Shown: in pieces, positions 51,648 to 60,845 of the stretch
How positions within the stretch are numbered: the first letter of the stretch is position 1
Layout of the letters: every line of letters starts with the position of its first letter
Assembly (NCBI RefSeq): GCF_000688255.1
Contig: NZ_JHYS01000003.1
Coordinates: 124,001 to 188,000, forward strand
Reading direction: 5' to 3'
Source of the DNA: Simplicispira psychrophila DSM 11588
Lineage (GTDB): Bacteria > Pseudomonadota > Gammaproteobacteria > Burkholderiales > Burkholderiaceae_C
DNA length: 64,000 nucleotides
The notes under the pieces: model-generated
Seen by the model: the letters and a program-made list of their open reading frames with translations, nothing else
The model's database searches: none
What the model was told of the DNA's origin: nothing
Translations under genes and position numbers: made by a program

Positions 51648-51972
51648 TCCGACACCGTCCCACCGGACGGCCCAACAGGTGGATGCCAAGACAGAACGCA
51701 AGCTGCGCGCACGGCGCGACGGTGCTCCGGGCGTTTGGTCGGGGCTCGGCATGATGGGCTTGGTCGGTTGGTCGGTGGTGGTGCCGACGCTGGCCGGCGC
51801 GGCACTGGGCAGCTGGCTCGACGCGCACCACCCCGGCGCGCATCCTTGGTCGCTGGCCTTGCTGATGGCCGGCTTGGTGCTGGGCTGCTTGAACGCTTGG
51901 CGCTGGGTGGCCCAGCAGAATCGCGCCATGCACGAGGCCGATCGCCCTGCCGATTCGTCGGTCAATGACTGA
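51637..51972 (+). CDS. atpQ: N-type ATPase-associated membrane protein AtpQ (AtpZ/AtpI-like)
   Basis: 111 residues with two membrane helices (GMMGLVGWSVVVPTLAGAAL, WSLALLMAGLVLGCLNAWRW) joined by GSWLDAHHPG, the AtpZ-type signature. Specific to N-ATPase operons, possibly an assembly factor or Mg/Ca transport-related subunit. ATG 51637 has GAGG 5 bases upstream and overlaps atpC. Confidence 0.88.
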
Positions 51973-51978
51973 CGGACG

Positions 51979-52308
51979 ATGTACAACCTGCTTGCACCTC
52001 TGCTCGCTGGCATTGCCGGCGGACTGCTCGGGCTATTGTTTTTTGGTGGCCTGTGGTGGACGGTACGTCGGGCCGTTCTTTCGCCCCGGCCGGCGCTGTG
52101 GGTCGGGGGCAGCCTGCTGTTGCGTATGGCTGGTGTCGCCACGGGCTTTGTCCTGGTTTCCGCCGGCGATTGGCACCGGGTGCTAGCGTGCCTGCTCGGA
52201 TTCTGGTTCGCACGCTGGCTGGTCGTTCGTTTGACTGCTCGCCTAGAGGTCAAGGCAGGGGTTCAGTGCGATGGTGGCGATGCCGCAGGAGTGGAACATT
52301 CAAAGTAA
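51979..52308 (+). CDS. atpR: N-type ATPase subunit AtpR
   Basis: 109 residues, three predicted helices (LLAPLLAGIAGGLLGLLFFG; LWVGGSLLLRMAGVATGFVL; RVLACLLGFWFARWLVVRL). Small membrane protein restricted to N-ATPase operons; it has been proposed to interact with the c-ring or aid assembly. Follows atpQ after 6 bp. The 69-bp gap to atpB has no further gene. Confidence 0.85.
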   Translation: MYNLLAPLLAGIAGGLLGLLFFGGLWWTVRRAVLSPRPALWVGGSLLLRMAGVATGFVLVSAGDWHRVLACLLGFWFARWLVVRLTARLEVKAGVQCDGGDAAGVEHSK

Positions 52309-52377
52309 AGGCGCCAAGATGAAGACCCAGAGCAACACCGATCACCACCTTTCCAGACGAACCCGATTGAGCCCGTC

Positions 52378-53076
52378 ATGCGCCTCAGCCCCGATCAACT
52401 GATCTTCTGGCAGCACGGGCTGCTAAAGCTCAACAGCACTATCGTTTTCACCTGGGCCTTGATGGCGGTGCTGATACTGGGCTCAATGCTGGTCACGCGC
52501 CAGCTCTCTACCGAACACCAGCGCTCGCGCTGGCAGAATCTGCTGGAGATTGTCGTCACCGGGATTACGCAGCAGATCGGTGAAGTGGGTTTGCAGCGGC
52601 CGGAGCGCTACCTGGCCTTCCTGGGCACACTGTTTCTTTTCGTTGGCGCCGCCGCGCTGGCAACGGTGATTCCCGGCTACGAGCCACCTACCGGGTCGTT
52701 ATCGACCACCGTCGCGCTGGCACTGTGCGTTTTCGTCGCAGTACCGCTGTTCGGCATCCGCGAACAAGGTCTGGCTGGCTACCTGAAGTCCTATCTGGAG
52801 CCGACCTTCATCATGCTGCCGTTTAATCTCATCAGTGAAGTCTCGCGGACGCTGGCGCTCGCCGTGCGCCTGTTCGGCAACATGATGAGCGGCGCCATGA
52901 TCGTCGGCATCTTGCTCACCATCACGCCGTTTCTTTTCCCGGTGGTGATGACGTTGCTCGGCCTGCTGACCGGCATGGTGCAGGCGTACATCTTCAGCAT
53001 CCTCGCCGCCGTCTACCTCGCCGCCGCTACGCGGCTGGAGCCCAAACTCGGCCCAGCCGCCACAACTACCACCTGA
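52378..53076 (+). CDS. atpB: N-type ATPase subunit a
   Basis: 232 residues, five to six helices. Stator ion-channel subunit. The essential Arg is in SRTLALAVRLFGNMMSGAMI, followed by the C-terminal helix MVQAYIFSILAAVYLAAA. Compact form typical of N-ATPases. Confidence 0.94.
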   Translation: MRLSPDQLIFWQHGLLKLNSTIVFTWALMAVLILGSMLVTRQLSTEHQRSRWQNLLEIVVTGITQQIGEVGLQRPERYLAFLGTLFLFVGAAALATVIPGYEPPTGSLSTTVALALCVFVAVPLFGIREQGLAGYLKSYLEPTFIMLPFNLISEVSRTLALAVRLFGNMMSGAMIVGILLTITPFLFPVVMTLLGLLTGMVQAYIFSILAAVYLAAATRLEPKLGPAATTTT

Positions 53077-53094
53077 CTTCACAAGGCAAACACC

Positions 53095-53385
53095 ATGGAC
53101 AGCCTGACCCTCATTGCGACGATCTCGATCGTCATCGCCGGCCTCACTACCGGTTTTGGCACCATGGGCCCAGCACTGGCCGAAGGCCGGGCCGTGGCCA
53201 CCGCTATGACCGCACTGGCCCAGCAGCCCGACGCCTCGGCGACGATCACGCGCACGCTCTTCGTGGGGCTGGCAATGATCGAATCAACAGCCATCTACTG
53301 TTTTGTAGTGTCGATGATCCTGATCTTCGCCAACCCGTTCTGGAATGCGGCGCTCACGCACGCGGCCGCTGCGGCAGGAAAATAG
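53095..53385 (+). CDS. atpE: N-type ATPase subunit c (rotor ring)
   Basis: 96 residues, helical hairpin. Helix 1 has TTGFGTMGPALAEGRAVATA with an additional carboxylate Glu30; the loop is ALAQQPDA; helix 2 has the ion-binding Glu63 in MIESTAIYCFVV with Ser64, Thr65 and Tyr68. These polar residues correspond to ligands in Na+-binding rings, but the two-carboxylate arrangement also fits H+ binding, so the coupling ion is not decided by sequence. Confidence 0.95.
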   Translation: MDSLTLIATISIVIAGLTTGFGTMGPALAEGRAVATAMTALAQQPDASATITRTLFVGLAMIESTAIYCFVVSMILIFANPFWNAALTHAAAAAGK

Positions 53386-53388
53386 GCC

Positions 53389-54159
53389 ATGTTGATCGAC
53401 TGGTTCACCGTCGGCGCGCAGGTACTCAATTTCGTCGTCTTGGTTTGGCTGATGAAGCGCTTTCTTTACCAGCCAGTGCTGCAGGCGATTGCTGCGCGCG
53501 AGAAACGCATTGCCGACCAGATCGCCAACGCTGCAGCGAAAGAGGCGCAGGCACAGACCGAACGCCAGGCTTTCGATGCCAAGAACACTGCCTTCGACCA
53601 GCAGCGTGCTGCCCTGTTGAGCCAGGCCACGGCCCAGGCTACCGCTGAAGGCCTTCGCTTGTCTGAAGAAGCCCAGAAGGCCGCAGAGGCGCTGGCGGCG
53701 CAGCACCAGCAGTCGCTGGCTTTCCAGGCCTTGCACCTGCAGCAATTGATCGCCAGTCGTGCCGCGCACGAGGTGTTCGCCGTCGTGCGCAAGACCTTGG
53801 CCGATCTGGCGAACGTCGGTCTTGAGGAGCGCATGGTCGAGGTCTTTATGCAGCGCTTGGGTGCACTGACCGGCCCAGCCAAAGAACAGTTGGTGGCAGC
53901 GTTGCAGCACAGCGCCGAACCCGCGCTGGTGCGCAGCTGCTTTGCGCTGCTGGCCGAGCAGCAGGCGGCGATCTGCCAGGCAATCAAGCAGGCATTCTCT
54001 GCCGACGTGCCGCTGCATTTCGAGACGGCGGCCGATGCCGTCTGCGGTATCGAGTTGCGCGCCGGTGGACAGAAATGGGCCTGGACCATCGATGAGTACC
54101 TGCGCGACTTGGAGCACAACGTGGCCGCGCTACTTCAGAGCACTGCGGTCGCCCCATGA
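53389..54159 (+). CDS. atpF: N-type ATPase subunit b with delta-like C-terminal region
   Basis: 256 residues, much longer than a 156-residue F-type b. One N-terminal membrane helix ([20 protein letters not shown]), a long coiled coil (residues ~35-120, Ala/Gln/Glu-rich), then ~130 residues that probably replace the separate delta subunit, which is absent from the operon. Peripheral stator. Overlaps atpA by 4 bp. Confidence 0.9.
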   Translation: MLIDWFTVGAQVLNFVVLVWLMKRFLYQPVLQAIAAREKRIADQIANAAAKEAQAQTERQAFDAKNTAFDQQRAALLSQATAQATAEGLRLSEEAQKAAEALAAQHQQSLAFQALHLQQLIASRAAHEVFAVVRKTLADLANVGLEERMVEVFMQRLGALTGPAKEQLVAALQHSAEPALVRSCFALLAEQQAAICQAIKQAFSADVPLHFETAADAVCGIELRAGGQKWAWTIDEYLRDLEHNVAALLQSTAVAP

Positions 54160-55754
54160 ACGCCGCAGCCGACGCCTTGCAGGCCCCGGAGGACGGCTTG
54201 GCCGCTGCTGCGCTTGATTGTGGCTTTGCCGCACTGGCCCAGGCGCGCGCTGCGTTCACGCCTGCGCTGGTATCGCGCGAGTTCGGCACTATCACGCAGG
54301 TGACTACCGGCATCGCCCGCGTCAGCGGACTGCCGGGCGCTGGTTTCGAGGAGCTGTTGACGTTGCCCGGTGGCTTGGCCGGCATTGCGTTCAACCTCGA
54401 CGCCGACGAGATCGGCGTCGTGCTGCTGGGCGAATACTGGGACCTTCAGGCGGGTGACGAGGTGCGCCGCACCGGCCGCGTGATGGACGTGGCCGTGGGC
54501 CCAGCGCTGCTGGGGCGCGTCATCGACCCGCTGGGCCGCGCGCTCGACGGCCTTGGCGTCCTCCAGACCACCGAGCGCTTGCCGATCGAGCGCCCCGCCG
54601 CCGCCATCATGGACCGTGCGCCAGTCGATGTGCCACTGCAGACGGGTCTGAAGGTCATCGATGCACTAATTCCCATCGGCCGTGGTCAGCGTGAGCTGAT
54701 CCTCGGTGACCGCCAGACCGGCAAGACCGCGATTGCCCTGGACGCCATCCTGAACCAGCGCGGGCAGGACGTGATCTGCGTCTATTGCGCCATCGGGCAG
54801 CGCGCTTCGGCAGTGGCCAAGGCAGTGGCGACGCTGCGCGAGCAGGCTGCGATGGACTACACCGTGGTGGTGGTCACCGAAGGCAACCAGCCGCCCGGGC
54901 TGGCCTACATCACGCCTTACGCAGCCACCAGCATCGCCGAATACTTTATGGAAGCGGGCCGCGATGTGCTGATCGTTTACGACGATCTGACGCAGCACGC
55001 CCGGGCCTACCGCGAGCTGTCGTTGCTGCTGCGCCGCCCACCGGGGCGCGAGGCCTTCCCGGGCGACATCTTCTATATCCATTCGCGCCTGCTGGAACGC
55101 TCCACCCACCTGAGCCCGGAACGCGGTGGCGGCTCGCTCACCGCGCTGCCGATCATCGAGACCGAGGCTGAGGACATTTCGGCCTACATCCCGACCAACC
55201 TGATCTCAATCACCGACGGCCAGATCTATCTGTCGCCCTCGCTTTTTGAGTTGGGCGTGCTACCGGCGGTGGATGTCGGCAAGTCGGTGTCGCGGGTCGG
55301 TGGCAAGGCGCAGCGCGGCCCGTTCCGCGCCGTGGCCGGTGACCTGAAACTGGCCTATGCGCAGTTCGAGGAACTCGAATCGTTCTCGCGCTTCGGCGCG
55401 CGGCTCGACGACGCGACGCGCCAGACCCTGGATCATGGCCAGCGCATTCGCGCCTGTCTGAAACAAGCGCAGTTCGCGCCCGTGGCGGTGCCGGCGCAGA
55501 TCGCCATCTTGCTGGCGCTGACGGCGGGACTGTTTGACACCGTTCCCTTGCCGCGCATGGCCGAGGCCCAGCGTGCGGTACAGGACGCCGCAGCCGGATT
55601 CGCCGCGCCGCTGCGTAAGCGTCTGGTCGGTACGGACAAGCTCAGCGACGAGGATCGCCGTGCCGTCATCGACCATGCACGCGAAGTTCTCAACCCCTTC
55701 CTGCCACCGCCCGATGCCAAGCCGGTGGTGAAGGTGGCGAAAGGGGCTCCATGA
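54156..55754 (+). CDS. atpA: N-type ATPase subunit alpha
   Basis: 532 residues. Non-catalytic nucleotide-binding subunit: Walker [50 protein letters not shown] and the Arg-finger region [11 protein letters not shown]-terminal ~35 residues are variable. Overlaps atpF and atpG by 4 bp (ATGA) each. Confidence 0.95.
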   Translation: MNAAADALQAPEDGLAAAALDCGFAALAQARAAFTPALVSREFGTITQVTTGIARVSGLPGAGFEELLTLPGGLAGIAFNLDADEIGVVLLGEYWDLQAGDEVRRTGRVMDVAVGPALLGRVIDPLGRALDGLGVLQTTERLPIERPAAAIMDRAPVDVPLQTGLKVIDALIPIGRGQRELILGDRQTGKTAIALDAILNQRGQDVICVYCAIGQRASAVAKAVATLREQAAMDYTVVVVTEGNQPPGLAYITPYAATSIAEYFMEAGRDVLIVYDDLTQHARAYRELSLLLRRPPGREAFPGDIFYIHSRLLERSTHLSPERGGGSLTALPIIETEAEDISAYIPTNLISITDGQIYLSPSLFELGVLPAVDVGKSVSRVGGKAQRGPFRAVAGDLKLAYAQFEELESFSRFGARLDDATRQTLDHGQRIRACLKQAQFAPVAVPAQIAILLALTAGLFDTVPLPRMAEAQRAVQDAAAGFAAPLRKRLVGTDKLSDEDRRAVIDHAREVLNPFLPPPDAKPVVKVAKGAP

Positions 55755-56689
55755 GCGACAGTCTCGCAGCCCTGCGCCGCAAGATCGCGGGCGCCGGCGA
55801 TTTGCACGCCGTGGTGCGCACCATGAAGGCGCTGGCGGCATCCAGCATCGGCGACTATGAACGCTCGGTGCTGGCGCTGGCCGACTACGACCGCATGGTT
55901 TCGCTCGGCCTGGGTGAATGTTTTCGCCAGGCCCAGGCGAACTCCACGGCCGCTCCCGAGCACGTGTCGGCAAAGTCGTCAGACCTGATGGGTGCCATCG
56001 TCTTTGGCTCGGATCAGGGGTTGGTCGGCCCTTTCAACGACGTGATCACCGAGCATGCCGTCCACGCTTTGGCCAGCCTGCCCGGTCGGCCCCAGGTCTG
56101 GGCCGTGGGCGAGCGGGTTCAGGCGCGGCTGACGAATGCGGGCCTGGAGGTGCTCGCTGGGTATGCCGTCCCGGGTTCGGTCGAGGCTATCGCACCGCTG
56201 GTCGCGCAGATCCAGATCGATACCGAAGCGCGCCGTGTGCAGGGCGGTATGGCGCAGCTCCATGTGTTTCACAACCGACCGCTGGCCGCTGCGTTGTACG
56301 AGCCGATAAGTCAGCGCCTGCTGCCGTTGGACGCCGCTTGGCAGCAGCACCTGGCGGCCGTGCCCTGGCCCGGAAAGATGCTGCCGCAAGTGCTGGACCA
56401 GGGCGCGACGACCTTGCGTGCGCTGATCCGCGAGTACCTGTTTATCTCGTTGTTTCGCGCCTGCGCCGAATCGCTGGCCAGCGAAAACGCCAGCCGGCTG
56501 GCAGCGATGGAGCGTGCCGATCGCAACATTCTGGAGTTGCTCGACCACTTGCACGGCAGCTTTCGCCGACTGCGCCAGGGCTCGATCGACGAAGAGCTGT
56601 TTGATGTCACGGCCGGCTACGAAGCCCTGGCTCCACCACCGAGGATCGGCCGCTCGGATGCTCCATCACTGGCCCCAATGGGCAACTGA
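55751..56689 (+). CDS. atpG: N-type ATPase subunit gamma
   Basis: 312 residues. Central shaft: N-terminal helix [26 protein letters not shown] region, Rossmann-like core ([20 protein letters not shown]) and C-terminal helix [20 protein letters not shown]. More divergent at the N-terminus than F-type gamma, as in other N-ATPases. Followed after 10 bp by phosphoketolase, so the ATPase operon very likely extends into it. Confidence 0.92.
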   Translation: MSDSLAALRRKIAGAGDLHAVVRTMKALAASSIGDYERSVLALADYDRMVSLGLGECFRQAQANSTAAPEHVSAKSSDLMGAIVFGSDQGLVGPFNDVITEHAVHALASLPGRPQVWAVGERVQARLTNAGLEVLAGYAVPGSVEAIAPLVAQIQIDTEARRVQGGMAQLHVFHNRPLAAALYEPISQRLLPLDAAWQQHLAAVPWPGKMLPQVLDQGATTLRALIREYLFISLFRACAESLASENASRLAAMERADRNILELLDHLHGSFRRLRQGSIDEELFDVTAGYEALAPPPRIGRSDAPSLAPMGN

Positions 56690-56699
56690 AAGGTTCGTC

Positions 56700-59075
56700 A
56701 TGACTTCGAAGATACGGACGCTGAGTGATCAGCAATTAGTGCGCATCGACGCCTATTGGCGCGCGGCGAATTACCTCTCGGTCGGGCAGATCTACCTGTA
56801 CGACAACCCGTTGCTGCGCCAGCCGCTGGCGCTGTCCGACATCAAGCGCATGTTGCTCGGCCACTGGGGCACAACGCCGGGGCAGAATTTCATCTACGCG
56901 CACCTGAACCGCGTCATCAAAAAATACGATCTCGACATGATCTATGTCTCGGGCCCCGGCCACGGCGGGCCGGCGGTGGTAGCCAACACCTACCTCGAAG
57001 GCACCTACAGCGAGGTCTATCCGGATATCAGCCAGGACGAAGCCGGTCTGCAAAAACTGTTTCGGCAATTCTCGTTTCCCGGCGGCATCCCTAGCCACGC
57101 CTCGCCCGAATGCCCCGGATCGATCCACGAAGGCGGCGAACTGGGCTATTCACTCAGCCACTCTTTTGGCGCGGTGTTTGACAACCCTGCGTTGATTGTC
57201 GCCTGCGTCGTCGGCGACGGCGAAGCCGAAACCGGGCCGCTGGCCACAGCTTGGCATTCGAACAAGTTTCTCGATCCGGTGACCGACGGTGCGGTGCTGC
57301 CGATCCTGCACCTGAACGGCTACAAAATCGCCAACCCGACGGTGCTGGCGCGCATCACGCGCGAGGAACTGGAACAACTGCTGCGTGGCTATGGCTGGAC
57401 GCCGCTGTTTGTCGCGGGCCATGAGCCGGCGCTGATGCACGAGGCCATGGCCACAGCGCTGGATAAAGCGGTTGAACAAATTCGCCAGATTCAGCACGCT
57501 GCCCGCGCCACCGGTAAGGCGGTGCGCCCGCGCTGGCCGATGATCGTCCTCGATTCGCCCAAGGGCTGGACTGGACCCAAGGAGGTCGATGGTCTGCCAA
57601 TTGAAGGCACGTTCCGCGCGCACCAGGTGCCGATCACCGACCCGGCCACGCACCCGGGCCACCTCGCGTTGATTGACGCGTGGCTCAAAAGCTACCGCGC
57701 CGAGGAGCTGTTTGATGCGCAGGGCCGGCTGTTTCCGGAACTGGCCGAACTCGCGCCCGTTGGCACGCGGCGCATGGGCGCTAATCCGCACGCCAACGGC
57801 GGTCTGCTGCTGCGCGATCTGCACATGCCGGACTTTTGCGATTACGCCTGCGAGGTGCTGGTACCCGGCGCGCCCGGCATCGGCGACACCCATGTGCTCG
57901 GGCCTTTTCTGCGCGACGTGGCGAAGTGGAATGACGCGCAGCGCAACTTTCGCGTCTTCGGTCCCGACGAGACGCTGTCCAACGGACTGGCAGCACTGTT
58001 TGAGGTCACGCAGCGGCAGTGGGAGGCGGCAACCCAGCCGAACGATGAGTTCTTGGCACCTACTGGCCGCATCATGGAAATGCTCAGCGAGCACCAGTGT
58101 GAAGGCTGGCTGGAGGGCTATTTGCTGACCGGGCGGCACGGTGTTTTCAACTGCTATGAAGCCTTCATCCACATCGTGGATTCGATGTTCAACCAGCACG
58201 CCAAGTGGCTGAAGGTAACCTCGGAAATTCCGTGGCGCCGCAAGATCGCCTCGCTGAACTATCTGCTGGCGTCGCACGTCTGGCGCCAAGACCACAACGG
58301 CTTCACGCACCAGGATCCGGGTTTTATCGACCACGTCGTCAACAAAAAGGCCGAGATCGTGCGTGTCTACCTGCCGCCGGACGCGAACTGCCTGCTGTCG
58401 GTGATGGACCATTGCCTGCGCAGCCGGCACTACGTCAACGTAGTGGTCGCCGGCAAGCACCCGGCGCCGCAATGGTTGACGATGGATGCCGCCATCCAAC
58501 ACTGCACCGAGGGCATCGGCATCTGGGAATGGGCCAGCAACGGGGGCGATGCAGCGCCCGATGTGGTGATGGCCTGTTGCGGCGACGTGCCGACACTGGA
58601 GACGCTGGCCGCTGTGTCCATCCTGCGCGAGCACCTGCCCGACCTGAAGATCCGCGTCGTCAACGTGGTTGATCTGATGCGGCTGCAACCGCACACCGAG
58701 CACCCCCACGGCTTGGTGGATGCCGATTTTGATGCGCTGTTCACGAAAGACAAGCCGGTCATTTTCGCCTTTCACGCCTATCCATGGCTGATCCACCGGC
58801 TGACCTATCGCCGCACCAACCACGACAACATCCACGTGCGCGGCTACAAAGAAGAAGGCACGATCACCACACCGTTTGACATGACGGTGCTGAACGACCT
58901 CGACCGTTTCCACCTGGTGATGGACACCATCGATCGCCTGCCGCAGACCGGTGACCAGGGCCAGGCGCTGAAACGGCGCCTGAAGGAAAAGCTGCTGGAA
59001 CACCGGCAATACATCCGCCTGCACGGGCAGGACATGCCGGAAATCAGGCACTGGACCTGGAGCGCTGCTACCTGA
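56700..59075 (+). CDS. xfp: Phosphoketolase (xylulose-5-phosphate/fructose-6-phosphate)
   Basis: 791 residues, the usual length. Thiamine-diphosphate enzyme splitting xylulose-5-P (or fructose-6-P) with phosphate into acetyl-phosphate plus a triose- or tetrose-phosphate. Signatures: [40 protein letters not shown] and the ThDP motif [20 protein letters not shown] precedes ATG 56700. It follows atpG after 10 bp. Acetyl-phosphate can be turned into ATP by acetate kinase, which would feed an ATP-driven N-ATPase; no ackA or pta is in the window. Confidence 0.95.
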   Translation: MTSKIRTLSDQQLVRIDAYWRAANYLSVGQIYLYDNPLLRQPLALSDIKRMLLGHWGTTPGQNFIYAHLNRVIKKYDLDMIYVSGPGHGGPAVVANTYLEGTYSEVYPDISQDEAGLQKLFRQFSFPGGIPSHASPECPGSIHEGGELGYSLSHSFGAVFDNPALIVACVVGDGEAETGPLATAWHSNKFLDPVTDGAVLPILHLNGYKIANPTVLARITREELEQLLRGYGWTPLFVAGHEPALMHEAMATALDKAVEQIRQIQHAARATGKAVRPRWPMIVLDSPKGWTGPKEVDGLPIEGTFRAHQVPITDPATHPGHLALIDAWLKSYRAEELFDAQGRLFPELAELAPVGTRRMGANPHANGGLLLRDLHMPDFCDYACEVLVPGAPGIGDTHVLGPFLRDVAKWNDAQRNFRVFGPDETLSNGLAALFEVTQRQWEAATQPNDEFLAPTGRIMEMLSEHQCEGWLEGYLLTGRHGVFNCYEAFIHIVDSMFNQHAKWLKVTSEIPWRRKIASLNYLLASHVWRQDHNGFTHQDPGFIDHVVNKKAEIVRVYLPPDANCLLSVMDHCLRSRHYVNVVVAGKHPAPQWLTMDAAIQHCTEGIGIWEWASNGGDAAPDVVMACCGDVPTLETLAAVSILREHLPDLKIRVVNVVDLMRLQPHTEHPHGLVDADFDALFTKDKPVIFAFHAYPWLIHRLTYRRTNHDNIHVRGYKEEGTITTPFDMTVLNDLDRFHLVMDTIDRLPQTGDQGQALKRRLKEKLLEHRQYIRLHGQDMPEIRHWTWSAAT

Positions 59076-59448
59076 AGCAACCAAGGCGCACAAAAATAGC
59101 CCAGCCGACGCGGTGGTGGCTGCCCCGTTGATCTTGGGCACGATTGATCTGGGGCTTTCGCCAGAAATCGCCAGCATTTTTGGTGTGTAGCAGCGGAGGG
59201 TGCTTTCGGCAAAGCAGAAATTTTTGCCGTAAATATTGCTGCAGTGGCTATGTCTGCTGAGCACTTCAGTGCTTTAACGGCGCTTTTTGCTGGCTTTTTT
59301 GCTGTGCGAGCAGCTGCTGATAGCTATTTGGGCACGCTGTTTGCTAGTGCAGGGCTGTACATCCCGGTTCCGCAAAAATCGTGCGGCGCTAGGCATGTCA
59401 CTAGCGGCAGGTCACTGCCGAACCTCTCTTTTAATGAAAGGATGTTCC
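59076..59448. other. Intergenic region between phosphoketolase and the low-complexity gene
   Basis: No gene supported. A small hairpin TGCTTT-CGGC-AAAGCA (59201-59216) followed by GAAATTTTT may be a weak terminator of the ATPase/phosphoketolase transcript. A segment near 59310-59330 (CAGCTGCTGATAGCTATTTG) resembles the dispersed repeat. Confidence 0.45.
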
Positions 59449-60441
59449 ATGCAATCACGTAACTACCAAGATCAGAGCCGGGGTGATGATGACCGAGGAA
59501 CCAGCCAGGGAGGCTCAGATCAAGGGGACATGGGTGAGTACGGCAACTACGGTATGCGAGACGATGATCGCCAAGGTGACTCCCGCGGCTACCAAGGTGG
59601 TTCGCAAGGCTATCAAAACAGTTCCCAGGGTTATGGTGCCTCCCAGGGTCATCAAGGTGGTTCACAGCACTACCAACCTGGCTCGCAGGGTTACCAAGGG
59701 GGGGCGCAAGGCAACCAGGGCGGCTCACAGGGTTATTCAGGTGGGCATTCCGGTGGCTATTACGGCCAGCAAGGCGGCTATGGCAACCAGGGCTCGCAGC
59801 GCAGCGGCATGCGACATGACCTCACTGGCGAAATGGACTACGGCATAGAAGGCCGACAGAGCCGCAGCTACGGCAGCGACTCGGGTCACTCTGGCCGCAG
59901 TTATGGGGGTTCGAATCGCGGCGGCCAGGGGGATGTCTACAGCGGTGGCAACTATGGCTGCTCAGGAAACTATGGCAGTTCGGGCTATGGGTCAAGCCAG
60001 AACGACATGCAAGGGTACAGCCGCCAAGGGAGCCAAGCGAGTGGTCGGGGCCAAGGGGGTATGCACCATGACCACGACTACCACCAATGGCGCAATGACC
60101 AAGTACGGCAGCTTGATGAAGATTACGATGCATGGCGCCAGGAGCGCTATAGCAAGTTCTCAGACGAATTTGGTCAGTGGCGCAACAGCCGCAAGGGGGC
60201 ACAGGGCAACCAGACCAGTACCACCATCAGTCTAGGCGAAAACCATTCATCGAATCAGCCAGCTCCAAGCAGCTCGACCAGTGGCAGCTCGGGGAGTTCA
60301 GGCAGTTTAGGCAGCAAGGCCGTGACCGGATCTTCGGGCGCACCCAGCACTGTGGGCACCAGTGGCTCAGCCGGTTCTGCTGCTGGTAGTGGCAGTGATA
60401 CCGGCAGCTCTACATCTGCCAGCTCGGGCCACCATAAATAA
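59449..60441 (+). CDS. Gly/Ser/Gln/Tyr-rich low-complexity protein with a charged aromatic domain
   Basis: 330 residues, no signal peptide. Residues ~40-200 are repeats of GSQGYQ/GSQGHQ/GGY type, similar in composition to phase-separating proteins. A conserved-looking charged block follows near 205-250 (DHDYHQWRNDQVRQLDEDYD, then AWRQERYSKFSDEFGQWRNS) with spaced Trp/Tyr, a pattern I associate with stress-related proteins of this bacterial family. The tail is Ser/Gly/Thr-rich. AAAGGA lies 6 bases before the ATG. A strong terminator follows. Function unknown. Confidence 0.75.
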   Translation: MQSRNYQDQSRGDDDRGTSQGGSDQGDMGEYGNYGMRDDDRQGDSRGYQGGSQGYQNSSQGYGASQGHQGGSQHYQPGSQGYQGGAQGNQGGSQGYSGGHSGGYYGQQGGYGNQGSQRSGMRHDLTGEMDYGIEGRQSRSYGSDSGHSGRSYGGSNRGGQGDVYSGGNYGCSGNYGSSGYGSSQNDMQGYSRQGSQASGRGQGGMHHDHDYHQWRNDQVRQLDEDYDAWRQERYSKFSDEFGQWRNSRKGAQGNQTSTTISLGENHSSNQPAPSSSTSGSSGSSGSLGSKAVTGSSGAPSTVGTSGSAGSAAGSGSDTGSSTSASSGHHK

Positions 60442-60845
60442 ATAGCACAAACTTTCGATGTGTATGGCCGCGTCCTTCAGGGCGCGGCCTTTTAAGGCCA
60501 GAGTGAAAAGGAAAACAGTTCCGCAAAATCGAGCCTGGCGTTGTTCTTCAGATGGGCAGGAGCGGTGCACGTGCTCTGCACGCGGGCCGTAATGCCATGC
60601 TGGGAGAGCAGTGTAGACCCCCTCGTATGCTGTTGCAGCCTGACCGCGTCTCAGCTGTGTTGGCAGGCAAGCCGTGCCTTTCTTCTTAAAAGAAGACACC
60701 ATGGCGTGCTCCCCTCCAAAGCCTCTGGCGTTTCTTTGGCCGTGCTATGGAACGCAGTGTTGTCCTACATGGGGTTGCAGCAAAGGCGAAGGCGAAACAG
60801 GGGTTGACTTGTTCAAAATGGCGATCGAACAAGCGGAGAAAATGC
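60442..60845. other. 404-bp intergenic region before the sigma-54 activator gene
   Basis: Apart from the terminator at 60466-60493 I find no gene. No clear GG-N10-GC sigma-54 promoter was found. The last 50 bases carry a purine-rich stretch with GGAGA just before the ATG of the regulator. Confidence 0.4.
60466..60493 (+). terminator. Rho-independent terminator of the low-complexity gene
   Basis: GGCCGCGTCC-TTCA-GGGCGCGGCC, a 10-bp stem with one wobble pair, then TTTT. Confidence 0.88.

Noticed and set aside
57150-59264. A 704-codon open frame on the minus strand opposite the phosphoketolase gene
   Set aside because: It mirrors the codon pattern of the plus-strand gene, has no ribosome site, no recognisable domain and odd His/Gln/Arg-rich composition. 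It is a product of high GC bias.
59076-59300. A duplicated tRNA-Lys end downstream of the N-ATPase block as an att site
   Set aside because: I looked for GTTCGA / CGTCCCACCA-like sequence after the block and found none, so no classical integration duplication is supported.
59368-60531. Near-identical GTTCCGCAAAAATCG and GTTCCGCAAAATCG flanking the low-complexity gene
   Set aside because: Only 14-15 bp with one indel and no other sign of a mobile element; could be chance.
60600-60845. A sigma-54 promoter upstream of the activator gene
   Set aside because: The best candidate (TGGCAGGCAAGCCGTGC) has 12 instead of 10 bases between GG and GC.
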